Shown here piece by piece: positions 18,226-26,818 of a stretch of 64,000 nt of DNA. This DNA comes from Thalassospira mesophila (GTDB lineage Bacteria; Pseudomonadota; Alphaproteobacteria; Rhodospirillales; Thalassospiraceae). Numbering within the stretch: position 1 is the first letter of the stretch; each line of letters starts with the position of its first letter. The stretch lies in NCBI RefSeq assembly GCF_002115755.1, contig NZ_JFKA01000002.1, positions 434,001 through 498,000 on the forward strand. The letters are read 5' to 3'. The notes below the pieces were generated by a model. It was not told the DNA's origin. It did no database searches and saw only the letters and a list, made by a program, of their open reading frames with translations. The position numbers and the translations under genes are program-made.

Positions 18226-18259
18226 AAACGGGCGGGATGCTGTGCAATCCCGCCCGTTT
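18226..18259 (-). terminator. Terminator at the end of the gntK-TRAP operon (also faces the LysR gene)
   Basis: A 13-bp perfect stem (18226-18238 with 18247-18259), followed by TTTTGTTG on the minus strand; the plus-strand tail is short (TTTGATG). It most likely ends the minus-strand dctM transcript. Confidence 0.85.
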
Positions 18260-18301
18260 GATGTGGTATGGTGTGCTTAATGCCGGTTTGGCGTTGCGCG
18301 G

Positions 18302-19609
18302 TTATCGCCCGGTAATGCCGGGGAAGATAATCAGGATGGCAACGGCAAGAACCTGAAGGCAAATGAACGGCACCAGGGATCTGAAAATAGTGCCAAGGGT
18401 TATATCTGGTGGCGCGACTGATTTAAGATAAAACGCGGCCGGGCCGAAAGGCGGCGACAGAAAGCTGACCTGCATGTTCATGGCAAACAAAACGCCAAAC
18501 CAGATCGGGTCAAAGCCCAGGTCTTTTACGATCGGCACAAAGATCGGCATGGTCAGAAGCGCAATCCCGACCCAGTCGAGGAACATGCCCAGCACAAACA
18601 GGATCAGCATCATGAACAGGATCACGACGGTCGGGTCATCTGAGATGCCGGTGATGAGGACCGACACAAATTTGATGCCCCCCATCAGATTAAACACCCC
18701 GACAAGGGCCGATGCGCCAATCCCGATCCAGACAATCATGCCGCAGGTGGACAGCGTTTGCATCGCCGCACCTTTGAGCATCGATGGCGAAAACTCGCCG
18801 CGCAATATGGTCGATAAAATCACGCCCGCAACGCCAACCGCCGATGCCTCGGTAACCGATGCGATCCCGCCATAGATGGAGCCCAGAACACAAAAGACGA
18901 CCAGAAGCGGCAGGAACAGGCCCTTGAGCAGCCGCATTTTTTCGGCTGTCGGGATGGTTTCCGTGCGCGGTGGCGGGGCAATATCCTTGCCGAAATAGCA
19001 GCGAATAAGCACATAGGCGACGTAAAATGCCGCCAGCATGAAGCCGGGAATAAAGGCCGAAGTAAACAGATCGCCAATCGAGACATTGGCCGTTAGGCCA
19101 TAAATGATCAACACAATCGAGGGCGGCACCATGGTGCCAAGCGACCCGCCCGCACAAACCACGCCGATGGCAAGGTTTTTGTCATAGCCCTGTTTGAGCA
19201 TCTGGGGCAGGGCGATCATGCCAAGCAGCACAATTTCACCGCCGATAATGCCGCTCATGGCGGCGAGAATAACGGCAACAAAAATGGTTTGAACCGCGAC
19301 CCCGCCTTTCAGGCGTCCGCCAAACAGACGCATGGCTTCAAACAGGTCTTTGGCGATGCCAGATCGGTCCAGCAGGGCGGCCATCAGCACAAACATCGGT
19401 ACTGAAACAAAAACGAACGACGAGACAAAGGAATAAACCCGGCTGGTGATAAGGGGCACCGCCATGGGGCCAAACCAGCCAATGGTAAAGAGCAGGGCTA
19501 CCAGCAGGGTCACGAACGCCAGCGGCATCCCGGTCAGCAAAAAGCTGATCAGCAGGACAAATATTGCCAGCGTGCCGTATTCAATGCCCAGCGATTGCAG
19601 ATGAAACAT
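18302..19609 (-). CDS. dctM: TRAP transporter large permease (DctM)
   Basis: 435 residues with about 12 hydrophobic segments and conserved stretches such as GGSLGTMVPPSIVLIIYG and PPFGPAAFYLKSV of the DctM family. It couples sodium or proton entry to solute uptake in the inner membrane, with DctQ and the periplasmic DctP. Last gene of the minus-strand gntK-dctP-dctQ-dctM operon, so gluconate or a related sugar acid is the likely solute. Confidence 0.95.
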   Translation of the reverse strand: MFHLQSLGIEYGTLAIFVLLISFLLTGMPLAFVTLLVALLFTIGWFGPMAVPLITSRVYSFVSSFVFVSVPMFVLMAALLDRSGIAKDLFEAMRLFGGRLKGGVAVQTIFVAVILAAMSGIIGGEIVLLGMIALPQMLKQGYDKNLAIGVVCAGGSLGTMVPPSIVLIIYGLTANVSIGDLFTSAFIPGFMLAAFYVAYVLIRCYFGKDIAPPPRTETIPTAEKMRLLKGLFLPLLVVFCVLGSIYGGIASVTEASAVGVAGVILSTILRGEFSPSMLKGAAMQTLSTCGMIVWIGIGASALVGVFNLMGGIKFVSVLITGISDDPTVVILFMMLILFVLGMFLDWVGIALLTMPIFVPIVKDLGFDPIWFGVLFAMNMQVSFLSPPFGPAAFYLKSVAPPDITLGTIFRSLVPFICLQVLAVAILIIFPGITGR

Positions 19610-19671
19610 GGGAAAATATCCTGATGCGCCCGGAGCGCAGGAAAGGAGACATGGGACGATTAAGGGCGCAA

Positions 19672-20301
19672 TCAGCGCCTTGCGGTGGCATCGCCAGCGG
19701 GCAGGTCCAGTGTTTTACGGGCATAATTATAGGCCAGAATCAGGAACTGAATGGTTAGCGCCACCATGACGACCAGCATGAATATTTTAAGAATGGCGGG
19801 AAAGGGCGGGTTCCACGCACTGCCACTGGTTTCGAGGCGAATATTGCCATCGGGCGTGAAAGCCGCGCGCTTGACCATCAACCATGCCGCAAAAGCAAAA
19901 AAGCCGGTCGAAACTGCACAGATCAGGGAAATGACCACATCAAGAACGCGCCGTGTTTTCGGGCCAACCAGATCATAAATGAGGACCACCCGGATATGCT
20001 GGTTGCGCGAGGCACAAAACAGCCCGGCAAAAACAAATCCCATGCCACATAAAAAGGTGGTGGTTTCGTGGGCCCAGATGGTCGGGGCATCAAAAATATG
20101 GCGCATGCAGATTTCATAAATCAACGCTGCCATCGAACACAGAAAGCCGATGGCAAATATCGATCCAAGTGCATTGACGCATTTGCCAAACAGACCCGAT
20201 TCCTGCGGCAGCACGGTGCGGGTGTCGTCGATTAACTCGGCAACATCGCCTTCGGATGTGCCAAGGGGCGGGTGTGGATCAGAATGGGGTGTGTTGGTCA
20301 T
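19672..20301 (-). CDS. dctQ: TRAP transporter small permease (DctQ)
   Basis: 209 residues, with a polar N-terminal extension of about 40 and four membrane helices; ETTTFLCGMGFVFAGLF and the following RVVLIYDLVGPKTRR are typical of DctQ. Pairs with DctM in the membrane. AAGGA lies about ten bases before the ATG. A hairpin separates it from dctP. Confidence 0.92.
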   Translation of the reverse strand: MTNTPHSDPHPPLGTSEGDVAELIDDTRTVLPQESGLFGKCVNALGSIFAIGFLCSMAALIYEICMRHIFDAPTIWAHETTTFLCGMGFVFAGLFCASRNQHIRVVLIYDLVGPKTRRVLDVVISLICAVSTGFFAFAAWLMVKRAAFTPDGNIRLETSGSAWNPPFPAILKIFMLVVMVALTIQFLILAYNYARKTLDLPAGDATARR

Positions 20302-20421
20302 GGGGCCGCGTCCTTAAACGAACAGGGATTATCGCCAGACATCAAAATATCACCGCGATGTGCCATTGACGGGCCATTATAGGCCAATAACGGCGATCAG
20401 GGCGGTATCTTTCAGGCAATG

Positions 20422-20445
20422 CCCCCGGCCCTGAAAGGCCGGGGG
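20422..20445 (-). promoter_or_regulatory. Intercistronic hairpin between dctP and dctQ
   Basis: A 9-bp GC-only stem (20422-20430 with 20437-20445) with a 6-base loop and no T-tract. Hairpins behind binding-protein genes commonly protect the upstream message so that the binding protein is made in excess of the permease. Confidence 0.65.
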
Positions 20446-20472
20446 AAAAGATCGTTCGCTGCGTTGTGCTGC

Positions 20473-21504
20473 TTAGTTCAAAAGACCCTGTGCCTTGAGG
20501 TATTTGGTCAGGGTTTCATAGACTTCCATCGCATTGTCCGAGCGATCGGCAACTTTTTTCCACTGTCCCATGGCGATTTTGCGGAACTTCGCCCGTTCAT
20601 CGTCTGACCAGTTGGTGATGTGGATGTCGCCTTTTTTCAGATCGGCCGCAACGGCTTCGCGGTCTTTCATCTGCAGGCGGGCAACCAGATCCTGCGACAG
20701 GTCACGCACGGAAACCGTCAGAATTGTCTGCAAATCCTTGGGCAGGGAATCCCATTTTTCCTTGTTCATCGATACTTCGACCAACGGCATGGAATGGAAA
20801 CCCGGATAGACCGGATATTTGGCAATATCGTTCAAGCCCATCGCCTGGTTGGTGGCGAAAACGGTGGCATCGGCCGCATCGATCACTTTTTTATCAAGCG
20901 ATGTATAAACTTCGGACTGCGGAATGTTCACCGGGGCCGCACCGGCGGCTGCAAAAACTTCCTGCACCATGCCTTCCGGCGCCCGAATTTTAAGACCCTT
21001 CAGATCGGCAACGCCGTTGATCGGCACGGTCGAGACAAAGGATTCCAGACCCGGGGTGATGGCACCGATGAAATGCAGGCCATACGGGCCTTCAAGTTTG
21101 TTCATCAGTTCCTTGCCGCCACCATAATTCATGAATCGGAACATCTGCTGCGGGTCGGCCCAGGCCCCAATCGGGTTGGCGATCAGGCTGAATGCCGGGT
21201 CTTTGCCCGAAAAATAGCTGACATCGGTGATATGGCCGTCAAGAATACCCGCCGCAATGGCATCCTGGGTTTCGGCATGTTCAACAATCGCACCAACCGG
21301 CAGAAGTTCGATTTTGATGCGGCCATTGGTCATTTCTTCAACACGTTTGGTCCATTCCGTGTCGATTTCAAAGGTCGGCGTGCCAGCGGTGTCGCTGGAC
21401 TGGAATTTCCATTCGTAATCGGCGGCATGGGCCGCAAATGATGTGGTGCTGGCCAAAGCAACAGCAAAAGCTGCGCCCAGAACGGTATTCATGGATGTCT
21501 TCAT
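20473..21504 (-). CDS. dctP: TRAP transporter substrate-binding protein (DctP)
   Basis: 343 residues. GGGAGG precedes three in-frame ATGs; spacing of nine bases supports the one at 21504. A signal peptide ends near FAAHA. The body fits DctP solute-binding proteins (FQSSDTAGTPTFEIDTEWTKRVEEMTNGRIKIELLPVG region; LKGLKIRAPEGMVQEVF). It delivers the solute in the periplasm to DctQM. The closest context is gluconate kinase, five bases upstream, so gluconate is the probable ligand (inference). Confidence 0.94.
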   Translation of the reverse strand: MKTSMNTVLGAAFAVALASTTSFAAHAADYEWKFQSSDTAGTPTFEIDTEWTKRVEEMTNGRIKIELLPVGAIVEHAETQDAIAAGILDGHITDVSYFSGKDPAFSLIANPIGAWADPQQMFRFMNYGGGKELMNKLEGPYGLHFIGAITPGLESFVSTVPINGVADLKGLKIRAPEGMVQEVFAAAGAAPVNIPQSEVYTSLDKKVIDAADATVFATNQAMGLNDIAKYPVYPGFHSMPLVEVSMNKEKWDSLPKDLQTILTVSVRDLSQDLVARLQMKDREAVAADLKKGDIHITNWSDDERAKFRKIAMGQWKKVADRSDNAMEVYETLTKYLKAQGLLN

Positions 21505-21509
21505 GGTCA

Positions 21510-22133
21510 TCATCCTCCCTTGGATGTTGGTTTTCCGTTTCGCCCGGATGCGGAAGGATCCGTCCGGTATTGGTTGTGGTTTCTTATGGTTAACAAGTCC
21601 GCCACTTGTTTGACGATATCGTCAAGCGGGGCATCGATGGAGACCGTTACCGAGCCTTCATCGGGTGCCAGTGGTTCAAGATCGCCAAGCTGGCTGTCGA
21701 GCAAGGCAGAAGGCATGAAATGATCTGTCCGGTTGTTCATCCGGTTTAAAATCAGTTCACGCGGGCCTTCGAGAAAAATAAATGCCGCATCGGGCCCCAG
21801 GCCAGCCCGCAAAAAATCGCGATAGCGGCGCTTCAGGGCCGAGCAGGCGATAAAAATGGGGGCAACCTCGCCAGAGGTGGATGCCGTGTTGTGCGCACAG
21901 GTGCTGTCATTACGGATTTTAAGGGCAGCCTGACACAAGGCTTCAAGCCACGGCCAGCGCATTTCGTCATTTAACGGCAGGCCACGGCGCATATGTTCGA
22001 CATTCTCGGCCGGGTGGTGGTCATCCGCATCCAGCCACGCGCCCTGCGTGGCAAGGGCGAGGCGGCGTGCAACTTCGGTTTTTCCCGATCCGCTCACACC
22101 CATGATGATGACGAATTTCGCGGCATTATTCAT
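21510..22133 (-). CDS. gntK: Gluconokinase
   Basis: 207 residues. P-loop GVSGSGKT near 12-19, then LDADDHHPAENVEHMRRGLPLND and CSALKRRYRDFLR, all standard for GntK of the thermoresistant gluconokinase family. It phosphorylates gluconate to 6-phosphogluconate for the Entner-Doudoroff or pentose phosphate route. First gene of the operon with the TRAP transporter; its promoter carries two operators. Confidence 0.96.
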   Translation of the reverse strand: MNNAAKFVIIMGVSGSGKTEVARRLALATQGAWLDADDHHPAENVEHMRRGLPLNDEMRWPWLEALCQAALKIRNDSTCAHNTASTSGEVAPIFIACSALKRRYRDFLRAGLGPDAAFIFLEGPRELILNRMNNRTDHFMPSALLDSQLGDLEPLAPDEGSVTVSIDAPLDDIVKQVADLLTIRNHNQYRTDPSASGRNGKPTSKGG

Positions 22134-22188
22134 TGGTAAATACTGTTTCCCGGACGCTGATTGCGGGGGCCTTGCTGGCTCCCTGCCT

Positions 22189-22202
22189 TGTTAGCGCTAA
22201 CA
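22189..22202. promoter_or_regulatory. GntR/LacI-type operator 1
   Basis: TGTTAGCGCTAACA is a perfect 14-bp palindrome with the central CG step typical of LacI-family sites. It overlaps the -10 element of the gntK promoter. Confidence 0.8.
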
Positions 22203-22228
22203 TAATGATAGCGCTAACATCGAGTCAA
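22200..22228 (-). promoter_or_regulatory. gntK promoter
   Basis: On the minus strand TTGACT (22228-22223), a 17-base spacer and TTATGT (22205-22200). Operator 2 fills the spacer and operator 1 overlaps the -10, so repressor binding would block RNA polymerase. Confidence 0.7.
22205..22220. promoter_or_regulatory. GntR/LacI-type operator 2
   Basis: ATGATAGCGCTAACAT shares the AGCGCT core with operator 1; centres are about 17 bases apart. It lies between the -35 and -10 elements of gntK. Confidence 0.75.
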
Positions 22229-22457
22229 CCGATAAATGGGTACATTTTTCCATCTTGTAATCACACGGGAATGCAGCATGTTAGAATGATTGTAATCTAA
22301 GTGTGGGCTCAATCACGCGGTGTGAAGCCTTGTCTGTGATAAAACAAATTCCGGGTTCGGCAGCGGTGCCGGTGCGGCGTTTGCAAAGACAGGCAAGCGG
22401 CTTTGGACCGGGTTTGTGGCAGGGCCTTGTTGGCGTAATTTCATCGGGAAGAATGCA

Positions 22458-23111
22458 ATGTATACCAAAACCATTCTCGCCTTTGGCGACAGTCTGACCT
22501 GGGGGCATCACCCTGACCACGGGCGTCGCCATCCTTATGATGATTTATGGCCAAGTGTGCTTGATGCCGGACTGGGCGTGCAAGGGCGCGTTATTTCCGA
22601 GGGGCTGGGCGGGCGAACAACCGCCTTTGACGATTACACCGCCCCGGCCAACCGCAATGGCGCGCAAATCCTGCCCACTTTGCTGGGCAGTCACGACCCG
22701 CTTGACCTTGTGATTATCATGTTGGGCACCAATGATTTAAAGCCGTTTATTTGCGGGGATGTTATGGGGGCCGCCGCCGGGCTGGGGCGACTGGTTGATA
22801 TTGTGCGTGGATATTCCTATAAATCTGGTCCGGTACCTGCGGTTCTGATTATGTCGCCCCCGCATTGTTGTGAAACCGCCAAAACCGGGGGCACGTTGCC
22901 ATCGGGGCGCAGCATTGCCGAATCGCAAAAATTTGCGAGCGCGTATCAGGCCCTTGCCACGGAAAAGAAATGCTATTTCTTTGACGCGGCCCGTGTTGCT
23001 GTGGCATCGCCTGTTGACGGGGTGCATCTTGATGCCACCAATACACGGGCGATTGGCACCGCCCTGATACCGCTGGTCGAAGAAATTTTACGTGGTGGTC
23101 CACACGATTAA
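22458..23111 (+). CDS. SGNH/GDSL-type hydrolase
   Basis: 217 residues from the ATG at 22458 (GGGAAGA upstream). All SGNH blocks are present: FGDSLTWG with the nucleophile serine, a glycine in SEGLGGRT, GTND, and DGVHLD carrying the catalytic Asp-His pair. No signal peptide, so cytoplasmic. Family members hydrolyse esters or thioesters, including arylesterases and deacetylases. It lies 22 bases before the LacI-type regulator and is probably cotranscribed with it; a link to sugar-acid ester or lactone use is speculative. Confidence 0.88.
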   Translation: MYTKTILAFGDSLTWGHHPDHGRRHPYDDLWPSVLDAGLGVQGRVISEGLGGRTTAFDDYTAPANRNGAQILPTLLGSHDPLDLVIIMLGTNDLKPFICGDVMGAAAGLGRLVDIVRGYSYKSGPVPAVLIMSPPHCCETAKTGGTLPSGRSIAESQKFASAYQALATEKKCYFFDAARVAVASPVDGVHLDATNTRAIGTALIPLVEEILRGGPHD

Positions 23112-23133
23112 TGCATATTGCAGTCAGGCATGA

Positions 23134-24168
23134 ATGAGAAAACGTAAAGGGGCAGGCCGACCGACAATCGCCGATGTCGCCGCCCAGGCAGGGGTTAGTT
23201 CCATTACCGTGTCGCGCGCCCTGCGCGACCCGCAAAAGGTATCCGAACGGTTGCGCGGCCGCATCGACAAGGCGGTGCGCGCCCTTAATTATATTCCCGA
23301 TACCCATGCCAGTGCGCTGGCATCATCGCGATCAAACGTGGTGGGCGTGCTGGTGCCATCGCTAACCAACAACGTTTTCGCCGATACCTTGCGCGCCATT
23401 TATGATGCCCTTGATGGCAGCCCGCTTCAGGTGCAGTTGGGAAACTCGCGCTATTCCGCGGCCGAGCAGGAACGGCTGGTGGGCATATTTTTAAGCCAGC
23501 GGCCAACGGCAATGATTGTTTCGGGTATTGATCAAACGCCAGCAGCGCGAAAAATGCTGGAAGAAGCAAACTGCCCGGTCGTGCAGATTATGGAAACCGG
23601 CCCCGACCCGATTGATATGATGGTGGGGTTTTCGCATTTTGCCGGGGGCCGGGCCGCGGCCCAGCATTTGATTGATCAGGGATACCGGCATATCGGATTT
23701 TTAGGCGCGCGGATGGACCCGCGCACCACCCGCCGTTTGGCCGGGTTTCGCCGTGCGCTCGATGATGCCGGCATGTTTGACCCCGATCTGGTGCGGACCA
23801 CCACCACATCGTCCAGTGTGACGCTGGGCAGTGTGCTTTTGCGCGAACTGGCCCGTCACCGGCCTGATCTGGATGCGGTTTTTTGCAACAATGATGACCT
23901 TGCCCTTGGCGCATTGTTTGGCGCGCAAAAGGCCGGTATTTCGGTGCCGGGGCAGTTGGGCATTGCCGGGTTTAATGACCTTGAAATGATGGAAGCCGCC
24001 TGTCCAACCCTGACCAGCATTCGCACGGATCGTTATGGCATTGGCCGTCATGCGGTGAACATGATCCATGCCGTGCTTGACGGCACACCGCCGCCGCGAA
24101 AAATTATTGATCTGGGGTTTGAATTGCAGGCGCGCCAAAGCACGGACCGTACTTATCGCGCTGTGTGA
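23134..24168 (+). CDS. gntR: LacI-family repressor, probable gluconate regulator
   Basis: 344 residues. N-terminal LacI helix-turn-helix (PTIADVAAQAGVSSITVSRALRDPQKVSERLR) and a periplasmic-binding-like sensor domain ending in RTDRYGIGRHAVNMIH. The hinge and HTH resemble GntR of gamma-proteobacteria. Divergent from gntK, whose promoter has two matching palindromes, so it most likely represses the gntK-dctPQM operon until gluconate is present. Confidence 0.9.
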   Translation: MRKRKGAGRPTIADVAAQAGVSSITVSRALRDPQKVSERLRGRIDKAVRALNYIPDTHASALASSRSNVVGVLVPSLTNNVFADTLRAIYDALDGSPLQVQLGNSRYSAAEQERLVGIFLSQRPTAMIVSGIDQTPAARKMLEEANCPVVQIMETGPDPIDMMVGFSHFAGGRAAAQHLIDQGYRHIGFLGARMDPRTTRRLAGFRRALDDAGMFDPDLVRTTTTSSSVTLGSVLLRELARHRPDLDAVFCNNDDLALGALFGAQKAGISVPGQLGIAGFNDLEMMEAACPTLTSIRTDRYGIGRHAVNMIHAVLDGTPPPRKIIDLGFELQARQSTDRTYRAV

Positions 24169-24183
24169 CGGGGGTGTAATGGA

Positions 24184-24777
24184 TTATGCCGGGGTGTCGC
24201 TTCCCAGTGTGGGGAAACGCGCGGCCAGTTCTGTGATCGCATCCTTTGGCCCGCTGATGTGAATAAGGGTGCCCAATGTATCGAACTGGCGATCCAGCAC
24301 GGTAATGTCGGGCCGGGAGCAGGCATGTTCCATGGCCCCGGCATCGGCAAAGCTGGCAAACAGCCGGGCGGTGCCCTGTGGCACATAGGGGATTATTGCG
24401 GCATTATCACAAACGGCCTGTACCGCCCCGCTATAGGCCCGCACCAACCCGCCGGTACCCAGTTTGGTGCCGCCAAAATAGCGGGTGACGATAACACCAA
24501 CATTAATCAAATCGCGACCCTGCAAAACTTTCAGGCAGGGCATACCCGATGTGCCCGATGGTTCGCCGTCATCCTTGCCATGTTCAATCAACTGGTCTTC
24601 GTCATTTAAATAACGATAGGCGGTGACGTGGTGATTGGCCTTGGGGTGCGCCTTGCGCAAGGCCGCCAGCGTATCGGCAAACTGGTCATAGGGCACCAGT
24701 GTTGCCAAAAAGCGCGACTTTTTTTCTTCGGTTTCGCAAAAGGCAGGTTGATGAAGTGTGTTCATGATTGCTGTCAT
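24184..24777 (-). CDS. yigZ: YigZ/IMPACT-family protein
   Basis: 197 residues from the ATG at 24777; four codons later another ATG is possible. EKKSRFLATLVPY, HHVTAYRY, DDGEPSGTSGMPCLKVL and VTRYFGGTKLGTGGLVRAYSGAV are the conserved UPF0029/IMPACT motifs. Related proteins bind ribosomes or regulate Gcn2; the bacterial role is unclear. It converges on gntR and lies 28 bases downstream of the TauE-type gene on the same strand. Confidence 0.9.
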   Translation of the reverse strand: MTAIMNTLHQPAFCETEEKKSRFLATLVPYDQFADTLAALRKAHPKANHHVTAYRYLNDEDQLIEHGKDDGEPSGTSGMPCLKVLQGRDLINVGVIVTRYFGGTKLGTGGLVRAYSGAVQAVCDNAAIIPYVPQGTARLFASFADAGAMEHACSRPDITVLDRQFDTLGTLIHISGPKDAITELAARFPTLGSDTPA

Positions 24778-24805
24778 ATCAGACCGGCAATGGGCGCAAC
24801 AGCCC

Positions 24806-25549
24806 CTAGGCCAATGCAGCCTTGCCAACCAGAATAATGCCAAACAAGATCAGCATGATCAAAACCAGTTTGCGAAATGTTTCTGCCGCCAGCTTTGCGC
24901 GCACAAAGCTGCCTGCCTTGACCCCGACAAAAACCGGGATCAACCCGGCCAGCGATATCCATACGCTGTGCCATGTCATCAAACCGATTTTGGTCAAGCC
25001 TGCCGCCATGACCAGACTGGACAGGGTGAAGGATATATTCACCCCCTGCACAAAACGTTTCGGGTCCAGGCGCAGCGACAGAAAAAAGGGCAGGATCGGC
25101 ATCACCTGCGACCCGGTAATGCCATTGACCAGCCCGGTCAGAAACCCCGATACCGGCGCCAGCCTGCCTGCCAGATGTTCGGGCAAATGAAAGGCCGGGC
25201 GGCTGATGGTGACAAGGCCATACAGAATAAGAACGGTGCCCAACACCGCCCCGGCGACAAGGCCGTTGACCCGGTCCAAAATCAGCAGGCCGACAATCAA
25301 GCCAGGAATGGTGGCTAAAAACATCGGCCAGAACCGTTTGACGGTTTCGCGAAAGTGGCCAGCCTGAACCATGATGATGGTGTTGCTGACCACGGAGGGG
25401 ATAATCACCAGTGGCATTGCCGATTTAAGGCCAAGCCCCAGGGTGAGTACTGGCAGGGCGGATGTTGAAAACCCCAGCCCGGTTGCCCCTTTGACAAAGG
25501 CCGCAATAAAATAGGCGCAGGCGATAATCACCGCTGTTTCAACTGTCAT
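24806..25549 (-). CDS. TauE/SafE-type (TSUP) membrane permease
   Basis: 247 residues with eight hydrophobic segments; GATGLGFSTSALPVLTLGLGLK and the internally repeated SGFLTGLVNGITGSQVMPILPFFL are typical of the sulfite exporter TauE/SafE family. Members move sulfite, sulfoacetate or similar anions. The ATG at 25549 has AGGA upstream; the open frame before it is not needed. Substrate unknown. Confidence 0.88.
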   Translation of the reverse strand: MTVETAVIIACAYFIAAFVKGATGLGFSTSALPVLTLGLGLKSAMPLVIIPSVVSNTIIMVQAGHFRETVKRFWPMFLATIPGLIVGLLILDRVNGLVAGAVLGTVLILYGLVTISRPAFHLPEHLAGRLAPVSGFLTGLVNGITGSQVMPILPFFLSLRLDPKRFVQGVNISFTLSSLVMAAGLTKIGLMTWHSVWISLAGLIPVFVGVKAGSFVRAKLAAETFRKLVLIMLILFGIILVGKAALA

Positions 25550-25692
25550 CAGGTGTCCTGGAAAAGAAGGGCGTGGTTCCTGCCAAGGTGTGTCAGGAGG
25601 CGCAGTTTGCTGTGGTTTGCCCAAAGGTGCAACAGTTTCAAACACGGGGTAAACTGCTTTGTCGCCTACGCAATGATAAAAGGGAACGCAAC

Positions 25693-26139
25693 ATGGCAGA
25701 AATCTCACCTGACGATGCCGCGGCAATAACGGGCGGCTGCCAGTGTGGCGCGGTGCGTTATCTTGTTAAGGCAGCGCCAGTTAAAACCTGTATTTGCCAT
25801 TGCCGTGAATGCCGGCAACAGGCCGCATCGGCGTTTGGTATTTCGGTGCTGGTTCACGGCTGTGATATCGAACTGATGCAGGGAACGGTTAAAACATGGT
25901 CCCGCCCAACCGATGGCGGGGCGGTGCTGCCATGCCATTTTTGCCCCGACTGTGACACGCGCCTGTTTCATGGAACACCGGGGGAACGCGACGTGGTCAG
26001 TGTAAAAGGCGGATCATTTGATGTGGTACCCGACCTTGCCCGGGTGGATCATATCTGGGCCAAGCGCAAGCTGCCCGGTGTGATAATTCCCGACGGGGTA
26101 AAAACATATCCCGGCGAACCTGACAAGAATTTGGTCTGA
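25693..26139 (+). CDS. GFA-family (glutathione-dependent formaldehyde-activating-like) zinc protein
   Basis: 148 residues from the ATG at 25693, preceded by AAGGGA. Zinc ligands follow the GFA pattern: C16-x-C18, C35-x-C37-x2-C40 in CHCRECRQQAASAFG, and C84-x2-C87. The type enzyme, Gfa, speeds reaction of glutathione with formaldehyde; many paralogues have unknown roles. Its last 23 bases form one copy of a direct repeat that recurs beyond the toxin-antitoxin pair. Confidence 0.87.
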   Translation: MAEISPDDAAAITGGCQCGAVRYLVKAAPVKTCICHCRECRQQAASAFGISVLVHGCDIELMQGTVKTWSRPTDGGAVLPCHFCPDCDTRLFHGTPGERDVVSVKGGSFDVVPDLARVDHIWAKRKLPGVIIPDGVKTYPGEPDKNLV

Positions 26140-26173
26140 GGAGAGCGCTGGCATAACAACTGAAACGGTTTCG

Positions 26174-26554
26174 TTACAGTTCTGCCGGTTCAAGGTCTTC
26201 GTAATCCACAACCAGAATTCGGGCAATTTCGGCTTGCATCTTGCGCGACAAGGTTCGCACACCGCGTTCGACCTGGCTGATATAGCCCACGGAAATATCG
26301 GCCTTCTCTGCAAGGTCCTGCTGTAGAAGGCCGCGCCATTCGCGATAGACTTTTAACGGGTTTTCACCAAGTGCCAGACGCTTGACGATTTCGTGTGGAA
26401 TGCGCGTGCCGTCATCGCGCGCGACTGCCCGGTCGAACATTTCTTCGTCGGTTAAAAGCGATTTTGCATCCGGGTTCAGGGCCAGGTACTCGTCGAACGG
26501 CACAACAACAAATGCCGGGCGGTCATTGTCATAGATAATTTGATGCTTGGTCAT
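26174..26554 (-). CDS. Antitoxin with XRE-type helix-turn-helix
   Basis: 126 residues. The C-terminal half is an XRE helix-turn-helix (LLQQDLAEKADISVGYISQVERG, about 78-100). The N-terminus (YDNDRPAFVVVPFDEYLAL) resembles the Phd/YefM fold, so the protein may be a Phd-XRE hybrid. It follows the RelE-type toxin by 12 bases on the same strand. It should bind and neutralise the toxin and repress the operon. Confidence 0.87.
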   Translation of the reverse strand: MTKHQIIYDNDRPAFVVVPFDEYLALNPDAKSLLTDEEMFDRAVARDDGTRIPHEIVKRLALGENPLKVYREWRGLLQQDLAEKADISVGYISQVERGVRTLSRKMQAEIARILVVDYEDLEPAEL

Positions 26555-26566
26555 TTTAACTCGTCT

Positions 26567-26818
26567 TTATCTGTAAATACTGCCGCGCGGGCCGATATCC
26601 TCGATATCAAGAATGACGCCATCCTCGCTATAGATGACGCGATAATCACCGAGACGAAGGCGGAAACCGGGGCGGCCTTGCAGCTTTTTGATATCAAGAT
26701 CATCGCGGGCAGGGTCTTCGGCCACTTTTTCGATGGCTGTCAGGATGCGTAGCTTTTGTTTGCCGGGAATTTTGCGAAGCGCTTTTTGGGCGTCCCGGCT
26801 ATAGGTAATCAAGAGCAT
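26567..26818 (-). CDS. RelE/ParE-superfamily toxin
   Basis: 83 residues. SRDAQKALRKIPGKQKLRILTAIEKVAEDP and LKLQGRPGFRLRLGDYRVIYSEDG-like order is typical of RelE toxins; R in FRLRLGDYRVIY is the conserved catalytic region. RelE proteins cut mRNA on the ribosome. Toxin precedes antitoxin, as in HigBA-type operons. Confidence 0.9.
   Translation of the reverse strand: MLLITYSRDAQKALRKIPGKQKLRILTAIEKVAEDPARDDLDIKKLQGRPGFRLRLGDYRVIYSEDGVILDIEDIGPRGSIYR

Larger units (their letters stand above)
22134..22457. other. Divergent intergenic region gntK / SGNH hydrolase
   Basis: 324 bases without a gene. It holds the gntK promoter and two operators near the gntK side. Toward the hydrolase side there are two TTGTAATC copies (22255, 22290) and an imperfect palindrome TTAGA...TCTAA (22281-22300). 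No convincing promoter for the rightward genes was found. Confidence 0.6.
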
